Below are positions 35,990 through 44,170 of a stretch of 64,000 nt of DNA, piece by piece. The translations under genes were made by a program, and so were the position numbers. The DNA lies in NCBI GenBank assembly GCA_016711875.1, contig JADJSD010000001.1, forward strand, positions 1,302,001-1,366,000, written 5' to 3'. Numbering within the stretch: position 1 is the stretch's first letter; each line of letters begins with the position of its first letter. Origin of the DNA: Betaproteobacteria bacterium (GTDB taxonomy: Bacteria > Pseudomonadota > Gammaproteobacteria > Burkholderiales > Usitatibacteraceae). The notes under the pieces are model-generated. The model did not search any database, was not told the DNA's origin, and saw nothing but the letters and a program-made list of their open reading frames with translations.

Positions 35990-37000
35990 ATGCGCTTCAT
36001 TCGTTCTTTCCTCGCCGCCCTCGTCGCGCTCGCGGCCCTGGGCCTCGATGCCGCCGAGCCGGTGGTCGACGGCCCGCGTGCCCGCTTCGACGACCCGTTC
36101 ATCGCCACCCTGGAAGGCCGCTGGGACATCGTCCGGCAGATCCGCGGCACCGAGGTGCGCAACACGATGACCGCCGCGTGGGCGCTGAACCACCAGTTCA
36201 TGCGCCTGCACATGAAGGACGTGAAGGAGCCACCCGCGTACGAGGCCATCGTCCTCATCGGCTACGTCCACGCCACGAAGGAATACGTGGCCCACTGGAC
36301 GGACACGTTCGGCGGCAGGTTCTCCGCCGTGGGGCGCGGCAAGCGTGCCGGCGATTCCATCGAATTCCGCTTCGACTACCCCGACGGGCCCTTCTACAAC
36401 ACCTTCACCTGGCAGCCCGAGCGCAAGGGATGGGTGCTTCGCATGGAAGGGCAGGATGCGTCCGGCGCGCGCAAGCCCTTCGCCCTGGATACGCTCACGC
36501 GGGTGGCGGCGGATTGCCCGGATGCCGCCTTGCCCGCACCGCCCGAAGTGGCGTTCGGTCCCGAGCGCGGCGCCGAGGCCCTCATCGTGAAGGCCATCGG
36601 GTCGGCGAAGACCTCACTGCGCGTAGCCGCCTTCGCATTCTCCTCGCCCACGATCGTCAAGGCGCTGGTGGAAGCGAAGAAGCGCGGCGTGGACGTGCAG
36701 GCGGTCGTGGACCGCAAGCACAACACGGAAACGGACCCGAAGCGCATCGGCCGCGACGCCCTCGCCGCGATGGCCACAGCGGGCATCCCCGCGCGCACGA
36801 ACGGCGACTATCGCATCCATCACGACAAGTTCATCGTCGTCGACGCGTGCCACGTGCAGACGGGCAGCTGGAACTACGCCGAGTCGGCCAACCGCAACAG
36901 CGAGAACGTCGTCGTGCTTTGGAACAACCCGGAGGCGGCGGCCGCGTACCTCGGGCACTGGGAATCGCGGTTCGCGAAGGGGGCGGCGTTCCGCGAGTAG
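35990..37000 (+). CDS. Secreted DUF1579-like plus phospholipase D-family fusion
   Basis: A 336-residue exported protein (signal peptide residues 1-21). Residues ~30-165 resemble the DUF1579/lipocalin-like fold (W-D-I-V-R-Q-I-R-G, then F-D-Y-P-D-G-P-F-Y-N). Residues ~185-335 form a single PLD domain with H278-x-K280 and G292-S-x-N295 in H-H-D-K-F-I-V-V-D and G-S-W-N-Y. One HKD motif implies a homodimer, as in the Nuc-type periplasmic endonuclease. Start is the ATG at 35990. I know of no established function for this combination. Confidence 0.8.
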   Translation: MRFIRSFLAALVALAALGLDAAEPVVDGPRARFDDPFIATLEGRWDIVRQIRGTEVRNTMTAAWALNHQFMRLHMKDVKEPPAYEAIVLIGYVHATKEYVAHWTDTFGGRFSAVGRGKRAGDSIEFRFDYPDGPFYNTFTWQPERKGWVLRMEGQDASGARKPFALDTLTRVAADCPDAALPAPPEVAFGPERGAEALIVKAIGSAKTSLRVAAFAFSSPTIVKALVEAKKRGVDVQAVVDRKHNTETDPKRIGRDALAAMATAGIPARTNGDYRIHHDKFIVVDACHVQTGSWNYAESANRNSENVVVLWNNPEAAAAYLGHWESRFAKGAAFRE

Positions 37001-37020
37001 GCGTCGTCGCTGCCGCGCCG

Positions 37021-37716
37021 CTAACCGGGCCTCAGCGCCCAATCCACCGCCGCCCGCGCATGCAATTCCGTGGTGTCGAAGAGCGGCAGCGCCGAATCGG
37101 CGGCGCCGACCAGCAACGAGATCTCCGTGCACCCCAGCACGATCGCCTGCGCCCCGCGTGCGGCCAGGTCGGCCATCACGCGACGGAACTCGGCGCGCGA
37201 GGCTTCCGTGACGATGCCCAGGCACAGCTCCTCGAAGATGACGCGGTGCACGAGGTCGCGATCCTTCGGGGGCGGCACGAGCGGCTCGATGCCGCGCGAG
37301 GAGAGATAGTCGCGGTAGAACGCCTGCTCCATCGTCGCGCGCGTTCCCAGAAGACCGATGCGGGTGTGCCCCGCCTGCTTCAACGCCCGCGCCGTCGGCT
37401 CGGCGATGTGCAGGAACGGGATGTCGATGGCGGCCTCGATCGCCGGGGCGACGCGGTGCATGGTGTTCGTGCACAGGAGCAGGCACTGCGCGCCGCCTGC
37501 CCGCACCTGCCTGGCCGCCAGAGCGAGCGACGCGCCGACGCGATCCCAGTCGCCTTCCTGCATCGGGCCTTCGACCTCGTGGAAATCCACGCTGACGAGG
37601 ACGATCTTCGCCGAGTGCAGGCCGCCCAGCCGGGCCTTCACGAGTTCGTTGACCCGCCGGTAGTACGTGGCCGTGGATTCCCAGCTCATGCCGCCCAGGA
37701 GGCCGATGGTCTTCAT
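37021..37716 (-). CDS. Aspartate/glutamate racemase family protein
   Basis: A 231-residue racemase of the aspartate/hydantoin superfamily with both catalytic cysteines: Cys82 in L-L-L-C-T-N-T-M-H and a second in V-L-G-C-T-E-I near 195. The start M-K-T-I-G-L-L-G-G-M-S-W-E-S matches YgeA/aspartate racemases, giving D-amino acid formation in the cytoplasm. The start ATG at 37716 overlaps the stop of merR (ATGA), so the two are co-translated. Confidence 0.88.
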   Translation of the reverse strand: MKTIGLLGGMSWESTATYYRRVNELVKARLGGLHSAKIVLVSVDFHEVEGPMQEGDWDRVGASLALAARQVRAGGAQCLLLCTNTMHRVAPAIEAAIDIPFLHIAEPTARALKQAGHTRIGLLGTRATMEQAFYRDYLSSRGIEPLVPPPKDRDLVHRVIFEELCLGIVTEASRAEFRRVMADLAARGAQAIVLGCTEISLLVGAADSALPLFDTTELHARAAVDWALRPG

Positions 37717-38174
37717 GATTTCGTCCCCCTCGGCTTGCGAGGCGCCGTCATCTTGCGAGGCGCCGGGACCCCGGGTGCCTTCGGCTCGAAGAGGCCCGCC
37801 GACGCGACCCGCAGCAGCCGCTTGAAGGACGGGCATTCCAGGTGGCTCTTGGCCGGGCACACCGCGGCGTGCCGCAACCCGTCGCGCATGGCGGTGAAGC
37901 GGCCGATCAGGCTGTCGAGTTCCTCCGCCTTGGAGGCGAGGCGCTCGCGATCGATCTTCGGCCGGCCGTCGGGCGCGTACATGACGGCGATCTCGTCGAG
38001 CGAGAAGCCCGCCGAGCGGCCCAGCGCGATGAGCGCCAGGCGCTCGATCACGTCCGGGCCGAACACCCGCCGCAGGCCCTGCCGCCCGACGGAGCGGATG
38101 AGGCCCTTCTCCTCGTAGAAGCGCAGCGTCGAGGCCGGCACGCCGGAGCGCTTGGCCGCTTCCGCGATATCCAT
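37713..38174 (-). CDS. MerR family transcriptional regulator
   Basis: A 153-residue regulator with the MerR helix-turn-helix (M-D-I-A-E-A-A-K-R-S-G-V-P-A-S-T-L-R-F-Y-E) at residues 1-22 and a coiled-coil region. A C-terminal Cys pair (V-C-P-A-K-S-H-L-E-C) is common in MerR-type thiol or metal sensors. It is divergent from the DUF2938 gene, and a MerR-type dyad lies in the 81-bp gap. The long open frame upstream is a shadow. Confidence 0.88.
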   Translation of the reverse strand: MDIAEAAKRSGVPASTLRFYEEKGLIRSVGRQGLRRVFGPDVIERLALIALGRSAGFSLDEIAVMYAPDGRPKIDRERLASKAEELDSLIGRFTAMRDGLRHAAVCPAKSHLECPSFKRLLRVASAGLFEPKAPGVPAPRKMTAPRKPRGTKS

Positions 38175-38185
38175 GGCAGACCCCC

Positions 38186-38216
38186 TTGACCTCAAGTGGA
38201 CTTGAAGTGGCACTGT
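38186..38216 (+). promoter_or_regulatory. MerR-type promoter with palindrome TCAAGT-GG-ACTTGA
   Basis: TTGACC (38186-38191) and CACTGT (38211-38216) are 19 bp apart, the long spacer typical of MerR-activated promoters. A perfect dyad (38192-38205) lies in the spacer. It drives the DUF2938/DUF2798 genes and probably autoregulates the divergent merR. The -10 match is weak, as expected for an activator-dependent promoter. Confidence 0.6.
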
Positions 38217-38255
38217 GCTCGCCTGCCTCGCGAAGGCAACCCCCAGGAGGACGAG

Positions 38256-38747
38256 ATGGACGCTCACACGCAAGTGCTTTTCACCGGGATCGGCGCCACG
38301 GCGCTCATGGACGTGGCGATGGTCGCGCGCGAGCGCTTCCTCGGCATCCCGCAGCCGGACTACGGGTTCGTCGGCCGCTGGCTGGGCCGAATGGCGCACG
38401 GGCAGTTCGTCCACCCGCGCATCGCGGCCGCGCCCACCGTGCGGGGCGAGCGGGCGATCGGGTGGGCCGCGCATTACGCGATCGGCATCGCCTTTGCCGG
38501 GCTGCTGTACGGGCTTGCCGGCGCCGGGTGGTTCCGCGCACCCACGATCGGCATCGCGCTCGCCGTCGGCGTAGCGACGGTGGCTGCGCCCTTCCTCGTG
38601 ATGCAGCCGGCGATGGGTGCCGGGTTCGCCGCCAGCCGCACGCCGCGGCCGAACGCGGCGCGCATCCAGAGCCTCGCCACGCACGCGATCTTCGGGCTCG
38701 GCCTTTACGCGGCCGGGCTTCTCTCGAGTTTCATCCCGGCGCCGTGA
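38256..38747 (+). CDS. DUF2938-like membrane protein
   Basis: A 163-residue protein with four hydrophobic segments (about 6-24, 70-92, 97-120 and 140-160). Motifs such as G-I-G-A-T-A-L-M-D and G-R-W-L-G-R-M-x-x-G match the DUF2938 family, of unknown function. Start ATG at 38256 preceded by AGGAGGACGAG. It is the first gene behind the MerR-type promoter, followed by the DUF2798 gene. Confidence 0.75.
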   Translation: MDAHTQVLFTGIGATALMDVAMVARERFLGIPQPDYGFVGRWLGRMAHGQFVHPRIAAAPTVRGERAIGWAAHYAIGIAFAGLLYGLAGAGWFRAPTIGIALAVGVATVAAPFLVMQPAMGAGFAASRTPRPNAARIQSLATHAIFGLGLYAAGLLSSFIPAP

Positions 38748-38789
38748 GAGGGCGCCATCCACGCCACTCACCCAAGAAAGGAAATCGAC

Positions 38790-39014
38790 ATGCGAATCCC
38801 CTCACGCTATTCCCCGATCGTCTTCGGCGCCTTGCTCTCGGCCATCATGGTGGCCATCGTCTCCGCGTTCGTCCTGGTGACGACGCAGGGCTTCCACGCG
38901 GGGCTCGCCCAGCAATGGGCGAAGAGCTGCCTCACCACGTGGCCCGTGGCCTTCCCGACCGTGACGCTCATCGCGCCCTGGGTGCGGCGAGTGGTGGGGC
39001 GGGTGACGGCTTGA
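38790..39014 (+). CDS. DUF2798 small membrane protein
   Basis: A 74-residue two-TM protein of the DUF2798 family. It has F-G-A-L-L-S-A-I-M-V and a second segment with W-A-K-S-C-L-T-T-W-P-V-A-F-P-T, the family's conserved late motif. It lies 42 bp after the DUF2938 gene, with AAGGAAA upstream. Function unknown; likely an envelope protein in the MerR-controlled unit. Confidence 0.78.
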   Translation: MRIPSRYSPIVFGALLSAIMVAIVSAFVLVTTQGFHAGLAQQWAKSCLTTWPVAFPTVTLIAPWVRRVVGRVTA

Positions 39015-39058
39015 ACGATGAGGTGCGTGAGTCCGAGACCGGGCAGGGCACCTTTTCG

Positions 39059-39081
39059 TATACATACAAAGTATGTATAAT
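39059..39081 (+). promoter_or_regulatory. brnTA promoter/operator
   Basis: A perfect 9-bp inverted repeat TATACATAC-AAA-GTATGTATA (39059-39079) overlaps a consensus -10 TATAAT (39076-39081). BrnA of known brnTA modules represses its own operon by such binding. A start site 6-7 bases after the -10 would fall on the A of the brnT ATG at 39088, so the mRNA could be leaderless. No ribosome binding site precedes that ATG. Confidence 0.7.
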
Positions 39082-39087
39082 AAACGC

Positions 39088-39354
39088 ATGTCCCTCGAGT
39101 ACGATCCGGCGAAAGCATCCGCGAATCTCCGGAAACACGGGGTCTCGTTTGCCGACGCCGAGGGTGTGCTCCAGGATCCCTTGGCCCTGACGATCGGGGA
39201 CACGGAGGCCATCGGCGAAAGGCGCTACGTGACGATCGGCCTCGGCAGCGCGGGAGAAGTCCTGGTCGTCGTGTTCACGGAACGCAGCGGAAATTGCCGG
39301 TTGATCTCGGCCAGGCGCGCCACGCGAAACGAAAGAAGGACCTATGAAACCTGA
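39088..39354 (+). CDS. brnT: BrnT family RNase toxin
   Basis: An 88-residue BrnT toxin, a RelE-like fold ribonuclease that inhibits translation. Family landmarks are Y-D-P-A-K-A-x-x-N-L-R-K-H-G-V-S-F-x-x-A near the start and V-V-V-F-T-E-R plus L-I-S-A-R-R-A-T-R-N-E-R at the end. A start 15 bases upstream (39073) lies inside the operator and is unlikely. It overlaps brnA by 11 bp. Confidence 0.92.
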   Translation: MSLEYDPAKASANLRKHGVSFADAEGVLQDPLALTIGDTEAIGERRYVTIGLGSAGEVLVVVFTERSGNCRLISARRATRNERRTYET

Positions 39355-39667
39355 ATACGACTTCTCGCAGGGCAAACGCGGTGCCATCGCTCCGCAAAAG
39401 GGAAAGACGCGGATCTCGATTCACATCGATAACGCGATCCTCGCTGAATTTCGCGCTCGCGCGGAAAAGGCGGGATCCGGATACCAGACCTTGATGAACG
39501 AGGCCTTGCGAACCTACTTGTCACAGGTCGATCAGCCCGTGACCGAGAGGATCCTCAGACACGTGCTGCGACAGGAGCTCCCGGTGTACCTGAACGATGC
39601 CCATGGGCGTTCCAGCGACCCGCCCGAGCCCGTGAAGAAGCGCGCGGGGAAACGCACCAAGGGCTGA
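39344..39667 (+). CDS. brnA: BrnA family antitoxin
   Basis: A 107-residue antitoxin. The core K-T-R-I-S-I-H-I-D-N-A-I-L-x-x-F and G-S-G-Y-Q-T-L-M-N-E-A-L-R-T-Y-L is a ribbon-helix-helix DNA-binding and toxin-neutralising domain. The C-terminal ~25 residues are a basic, Pro-rich extension that is not part of the core. Encoded after the toxin, as is usual for brnTA; it binds BrnT and represses the operon. Confidence 0.92.
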   Translation: MKPEYDFSQGKRGAIAPQKGKTRISIHIDNAILAEFRARAEKAGSGYQTLMNEALRTYLSQVDQPVTERILRHVLRQELPVYLNDAHGRSSDPPEPVKKRAGKRTKG

Positions 39668-39704
39668 CGGGCAACCTCCATCGAAAGCTGCACGAAGTGG
39701 CTGA

Positions 39705-40193
39705 CTACGACGACCGGTATATCGACGCGTAGCGGAAATGCCGTTGCACGAACGCCTTGATCTTCGCGGCATCCGGGTGCGTCGCATTGACGAGCACCAC
39801 CCGCTCTTCCGGCACGATGACCGATGGCGCCAGCAGCACGGCCGACCCGCCCCGGCGATACCAGGCGGAGGCAGCCTCCACGCTCGCCCGGCCAGCGGGT
39901 ATGGCGCCCCAGGCCGGATCCAGGGCGGTGGCTTCCAGCGCCTCGTGCCGTGCGAATACGGCCTTCGGGATCTCGATCCGCACGACGAAGCGGTCGAGCG
40001 GCAGGCCCAGCGGATTCACGTGAGCCGCGGTCTCCAGGACCGCCAGCGCGAGGGTGGAAGCCGCGTAGACGACACGCTGCCCGGATTCGTTCCACCGGCC
40101 CGGGTAGCGGGCGGACCCGTTGCCGGAAAGGTCGTTCGCGCGGCGATCGCGTGTTTGCGCCGCGATGCGCCAGGCGACCACCGCATCGCTCAC
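39705..40193 (-). CDS. RES domain toxin (NAD+ phosphorylase/hydrolase type)
   Basis: A 162-residue RES toxin. The family's R-x-x-x near V-A-W-R-I-A, G-R-W-N-E-S-G and V-Y-A-A-S-T-L-A-L-A-V-L-E are visible, including the Arg, Glu and Ser positions thought to act on NAD+. Known relatives deplete NAD+ to stop growth. It starts at the GTG at 40193, overlapping the antitoxin stop (GTGA); the longer reading upstream is shadow of the antitoxin gene. Confidence 0.9.
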   Translation of the reverse strand: MSDAVVAWRIAAQTRDRRANDLSGNGSARYPGRWNESGQRVVYAASTLALAVLETAAHVNPLGLPLDRFVVRIEIPKAVFARHEALEATALDPAWGAIPAGRASVEAASAWYRRGGSAVLLAPSVIVPEERVVLVNATHPDAAKIKAFVQRHFRYASIYRSS

Positions 40194-40759
40194 AGGTACG
40201 AGCCGCTTTCGAGGGCGCCCAGCGTGCGCGAGACGATCTCGAAGCCCGTGGGGGTGTCGAGCAGGTCCGAGGGCTTGCGGCCGCCGAGGGCGGGCTGTGG
40301 CGTCTCGATCCATTCCCCGAGCCAATGCGCCGTTTCGAAGCGGGCCGCGCCGGCCGCCGTGCTCTGCGAGACGATGTCGTGCGCCTGCCCGAGCAGCCGC
40401 ACCATCGCGAGCGCACGCTGCCCGCCCGCGCCGCCGACCAATTCGTCCCGGGCGACCTTGGCCTCGATGGTGGCCTTGGGCACATCGAGCATGCCGTAGA
40501 AGCGCGCGACGGGAATCCTCAGTTCGTTGGCGAGGTCCTTCACCAGGCGTGCCTTCACGCCGGTGCGCTCGGCTTCCATCAGCTGCAGGGGCGTGGCGCG
40601 GCGGATGCGGGCGACATACTGGCGAACGCCGAGCTCGGCTTCGTAGGCGGCCAGGGGCTGGGCGGCGACGAGCGCAGGCGTGACCGGCAAGCGGGCCACG
40701 CGCGCGCCCGGCGGCGTCACCTTGCGGGCTGCGGGGCGCTTCTTGGCGATGGTGGCCAT
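40190..40759 (-). CDS. Xre/MbcA/ParS family antitoxin (DUF2384)
   Basis: A 189-residue antitoxin. A Lys/Arg/Ala/Pro-rich leader is followed by a helix-turn-helix-like region (about 60-100). The DUF2384 toxin-binding end reads W-L-G-E-W-I-E-T-P-Q-P-A-L-G-G-R-K-P-S-D-L-L, with D-T-P-T-G-F near the C-terminus. It neutralises the RES toxin encoded directly downstream. The promoter lies at 40787-40815 with repeated GTCCTG half-sites. Confidence 0.9.
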   Translation of the reverse strand: MATIAKKRPAARKVTPPGARVARLPVTPALVAAQPLAAYEAELGVRQYVARIRRATPLQLMEAERTGVKARLVKDLANELRIPVARFYGMLDVPKATIEAKVARDELVGGAGGQRALAMVRLLGQAHDIVSQSTAAGAARFETAHWLGEWIETPQPALGGRKPSDLLDTPTGFEIVSRTLGALESGSYL

Positions 40760-40765
40760 GGCTTG

Positions 40766-40815
40766 GTCCTGTCCAGTTCAGGACGAATTTTAGTCTTGAA
40801 CAGGACAACGCGCAA
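40766..40815 (-). promoter_or_regulatory. res-xre promoter with GTCCTG half-sites
   Basis: On the minus strand TTGCGC (40810-40815) and TAAAAT (40787-40792) are 17 bp apart. GTCCTG/CAGGAC half-sites lie at 40766-40771, 40779-40784 and 40801-40806, flanking the -10 on both sides, which suits autorepression by the Xre antitoxin. Confidence 0.6.
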
Positions 40816-40854
40816 TCGGCCGGGTTGGTTGACCGACGGTTGCCGGGCCGGCTC

Positions 40855-41412
40855 TCAGCAGTTGATCGGCGCGAACCCCGCCCAGGGCCGGATCTCGAAT
40901 TCGAACGCCGGCATCGGCATCGACACGCCATCGACGATCATCGCCGGCAGCTCGAGCCGGCCGGGGAAGTCGATGGGTGGAAGCCCGGTGAACACGAACG
41001 TGTGCCAGACGGTGCCGTGCGGCGGAACCGGGAGCGCGTGCGGCGAAAGCACTTCGTCGCGCCGCTCGAAACCGAAGCGAAGCTCGGTGGGCGCATTCCC
41101 ATCCTTGCGCACGATGCGGCCCAGCGGCTCGGCGGGCCGGACGATGCTGTCCTTGCGCCCCTGCACGCGCACGAAACCCTCGCCCGACTTCGCGGCGTAG
41201 AGGGGCTTGAGCGTCGCCTCGAAGCGCACCCCGGAGCTCTCCCACGCGGCGAGCACCGGCGGCCCGATGTCGCGGCAAATGGCCTGCACGTGACGGATGC
41301 CGGGCGAATCGAGATGGACGTAGGTGGCCGCGAGCGGGAAGCAACCCGCGACGGCGAGAGCCGCGACCGCGACGACGAGCAGTCCCGGGCGATACCCGGT
41401 CGCGGAGGCCAC
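40855..41412 (-). CDS. Predicted lipoprotein of unknown function
   Basis: A 185-residue protein with a signal sequence ending in a lipobox (L-A-V-A-G-C, Cys24). The mature part has a beta-rich pattern with H-T-F-V-F-T-G-L-P and ends P-I-N-C. I do not recognise the family. It begins 3 bp after the paiB-like gene and is likely transcribed with it. Confidence 0.65.
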   Translation of the reverse strand: MASATGYRPGLLVVAVAALAVAGCFPLAATYVHLDSPGIRHVQAICRDIGPPVLAAWESSGVRFEATLKPLYAAKSGEGFVRVQGRKDSIVRPAEPLGRIVRKDGNAPTELRFGFERRDEVLSPHALPVPPHGTVWHTFVFTGLPPIDFPGRLELPAMIVDGVSMPMPAFEFEIRPWAGFAPINC

Positions 41413-41415
41413 CGT

Positions 41416-42039
41416 TCAACCCGCCTTGCGCATCACCTCGCCCAGCTCCTCGTGCCCCTTGGCGACCAGGGTATCGGCGGCGTTGATGCGATCGCGAGCC
41501 TCCTTGTTCTGGCTGAGCTTCGACTTGCCCGCGATGGACGTGATCTCGACCTCGATTCCCACGATCTTGCCCAGCAGGTCGTTGATGAAGTCGGGCGCGG
41601 AATCGCCCATCTTCCACGGCTTGGGCTCAGTGGCTTCGTGGTGCCGCGTAAGGCGTGCGAGGAGGCCGCGCACGAAGCGTTCGTCGTCCAGGATCGCGAG
41701 GCGGCCGTGGGCGTGCACCACCTCGTAGTTCCACGTGGGCACCTGGCGATGGGCCTCGTGCTTGCTCGGGTACCAGTTGGGCGAGACGTAGGCCTCGGCG
41801 CCTCGGAATATCACCAGCACCGGTGTGCCCGTGGGGGTGGTTTGCCACAGCGGGTTCGCGCGGGCGACGTGGGCGGAGAGCTTGCCGAAGGGCCCGGAAG
41901 CCGGATCGAACTCGAACGGGATGTGATCGGCATCCAGCCCATCGGGCCCCGAACGCACGATCGTGCCCAGCGGATGGGCGCGCAGGATGCGTTGGAGCTC
42001 CGCGGGATCGGCTTGCGTGAAATGGGGAGGGGTATACAT
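41416..42039 (-). CDS. PaiB-like FMN-binding regulator/flavoprotein
   Basis: A 207-residue protein of the PaiB family (FMN-binding split barrel, annotated as negative transcriptional regulator). It starts M-Y-T-P-P-H-F, then H-P-L-G-T-I-V, H-I-P-F-E-F, H-V-A-R-A-N-P-L-W and S-P-N-W-Y-P-S-K, all conserved in this family. The original PaiB affects sporulation and protease genes in Bacillus; in proteobacteria the role is unclear. Confidence 0.88.
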   Translation of the reverse strand: MYTPPHFTQADPAELQRILRAHPLGTIVRSGPDGLDADHIPFEFDPASGPFGKLSAHVARANPLWQTTPTGTPVLVIFRGAEAYVSPNWYPSKHEAHRQVPTWNYEVVHAHGRLAILDDERFVRGLLARLTRHHEATEPKPWKMGDSAPDFINDLLGKIVGIEVEITSIAGKSKLSQNKEARDRINAADTLVAKGHEELGEVMRKAG

Positions 42040-42078
42040 GGCGGCTCCGGGGCTCGAGTTGTCGAGGCGAATGCGATT

Positions 42079-42852
42079 CTATCGCTCCGCCGCGTCCCCG
42101 GAATCGTCGGGCGCCGTGAGGACACGTAGCATCCGCTCCGGGTTCGCCATGAAGTCGTGCATCACGCGGTAGTGCTCCGTGTCGCGGTAATCCACCTGCG
42201 CGACGCCTTCGCGCGTGAACTCGTAGATCGTCGCCTCCGGGTAGGCCATCAGGATGGGCGAATGCGTGGCGATGATGAACTGCGAATCGGCGTTCACCAG
42301 GTCGTGGATGCGGGCGAGCGCCGCGAGCTGGCGCTGGGGCGAGAGGGCTGCCTCCGGTTCGTCCAGAAGATAGAGCCCGTTGCCGCCGAAGCGGTTGAGC
42401 ATGAGCGCCATGAACGATTCGCCGTGGGATTGCTCGTGCAGCGAGCGGCCGCCGTAGGAGTCGATGACGCGCGCGCCCATGCCTTCCGAATCCAGACGTT
42501 CGATCTCCGTGGCCACGTTGAAGAAGCTCTCGGCGCGCAGGAAGAAGCCGTCCTTCGGGCGCCTGAGGCCCTTGCCGATGGTGAGGTAGTCCGCGAGGGT
42601 GGAGTGCGAGGCGCGCGTGTCGAAGCGGAAGTTGCGCGTGCCGCCTTCCGCGTTGAATCCCAGGCCGATGGCGATGGCTTCGAGCAGGGTCGACTTGCCC
42701 GAGCCGTTCTCGCCCACGAAGAACGTCACCTTGGGGTGGAGCTTCAACGTCTCCAACGGCTGCACGGCCGGAAGGGAAAAGGGGTACTCGCCGAAGGACG
42801 GCACCTTCTCGCGCTTGAGGCGGACGTCGATGGCGAACTGGGTGGAGATCAC
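42079..42852 (-). CDS. AAA ATPase (ABC/RecF-like) overlapping hipA
   Basis: A 257-residue ATPase with Walker A G-E-N-G-S-G-K-S-T near residue 49, the signature-like S-H-G-E-S near 145, Walker B L-Y-L-L-D-E-P-E-A-A-L-S near 165 and a switch His in A-T-H-S-P-I. It matches the compact predicted-ATPase group COG3910-like. Starts at the GTG at 42852, overlapping the hipA stop (GTGA), so it belongs to the hipBA transcript. A role as effector or repair-type ATPase is unknown. Confidence 0.82.
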   Translation of the reverse strand: MISTQFAIDVRLKREKVPSFGEYPFSLPAVQPLETLKLHPKVTFFVGENGSGKSTLLEAIAIGLGFNAEGGTRNFRFDTRASHSTLADYLTIGKGLRRPKDGFFLRAESFFNVATEIERLDSEGMGARVIDSYGGRSLHEQSHGESFMALMLNRFGGNGLYLLDEPEAALSPQRQLAALARIHDLVNADSQFIIATHSPILMAYPEATIYEFTREGVAQVDYRDTEHYRVMHDFMANPERMLRVLTAPDDSGDAAER

Positions 42853-44170
42853 CGGGACTTTCGGAGGTCCTCGGCCATGCGAAGCAGCGACGTGGCCTGC
42901 CCTCGCACGACATTCGCCACGGCAGCGACGGCGCTCGCGTCCGCCCCCTCGGCGATGCACCGTTCGGCTGTCGCATCGAGCTGCTCCACGGTGCGCTGGG
43001 CGAGGGCGCGCAGCTCGTCGGCGACCAGGCGCGCAGGCAAGCCGCACGTCTCGGCGAATCCGGTCCATTCGAACACCGAGAGATCCTCGAACGCGAAGGC
43101 GTCGCCGATGGCCATGGCGAAAGTCCGCGAAAGGCGTTTGTCCTCGAGGGCGGGGATCGAGACGATGTCGTAGGCCGGCGCGAGCGTGAGACCTTCGGGA
43201 CCGCAGAAGTACGTGAGGTTCTTGCCGTGAGCGTCGGCGTTGCCGACGATCACCTGGAAGAGCGCCCATCGCAGGAGCTTCTGGCGCTCCAGCGCGGGCT
43301 CGGCACCTGGCCGGCGACGGCCACGCCGAACAGCCGCGCAAGCGAAGCGCCGTGGCGCTGGTCGCGCACATCCACGTTGTCGCCGTAGATCCGCTCGTAC
43401 TTGTGGATGGACGGAAGGCCGAGCACCTGGCAGCCGTCCAGCGTGTGCAGTCGTTCGATCGAACCGTCGGCGCGCACTCGCCGGTCGAAGCGCTCGACCA
43501 CGAGCACGGGCTCGGGCACCTGCACGAGGCGCACGTTGGCGGCCGGCAAGCCGGCGGCCCTGGCGAGGCGCATGCAGAAGAATTCGTTCGTGGTGAGACG
43601 GCGGCGCTCGTGGCCTGCCTCCTCGAGCTTGAGGAGGTGCGTGGAACTCGTGCGCCCGTCGGGCAGGAACCAGCGGCCACCCTGCTCGCACACCGCGACC
43701 TTGTCCTGCACGCCGGCGATGGACAGGCGGACGCGGGCGTCCCACACGGTAATGGGCATGCCGGGGCGCTCGCGGATGCGCTGCGATAGCTCTCCCGGTT
43801 CGACTTCACGAGGCGCGGTGTCCTCGGCCCGCGGATCCCGCGATCCTTCGGCGAAGATGCGAAAGGCCCCGGCGCACTCACGCCCGAGATGAACGAGCAA
43901 ACCGACGAGGTTCGCTTTCGAAAGCCCGAACGTGCGTGCCGCATCTTCGAGCCCCCGACCTTCCGGCAGCAGGTTGTCGAAGAACTGGCGCACGCGGATG
44001 CTGTGCTCGTTGGCATCCGGTGGCGGGCCCGCCGTGCAAGGCAGGAACGGGCTCAGGGCGAAGCGGTCCGGGTGAGCGAGCCACGCCGGGTCGTAGGCGA
44101 AGGCGAAGGTGTTCCCGTCGGAGGCGAGCCATCCGACGCGGCGTTCCCCGGCCCAGACTTCCAGGCGCAT
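42849..44170 (-). pseudogene. hipA: hipA, HipA family Ser/Thr kinase toxin with frameshift
   Basis: Two overlapping frames together make one ~440-residue HipA. Frame one (from the ATG at 44170) holds the N-terminal part with I-A-G-V-Q-D-K and L-L-K; frame two holds the catalytic end with N-A-D-A-H-G-K-N-L and A-P-A-Y-D-I-V. The change of frame is at about 43303-43306, where one base seems to be missing. HipA kinases inactivate glutamyl-tRNA synthetase and cause persistence. As sequenced the kinase active site is out of frame, so the toxin is probably dead, unless this is a sequencing error. Confidence 0.82.
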
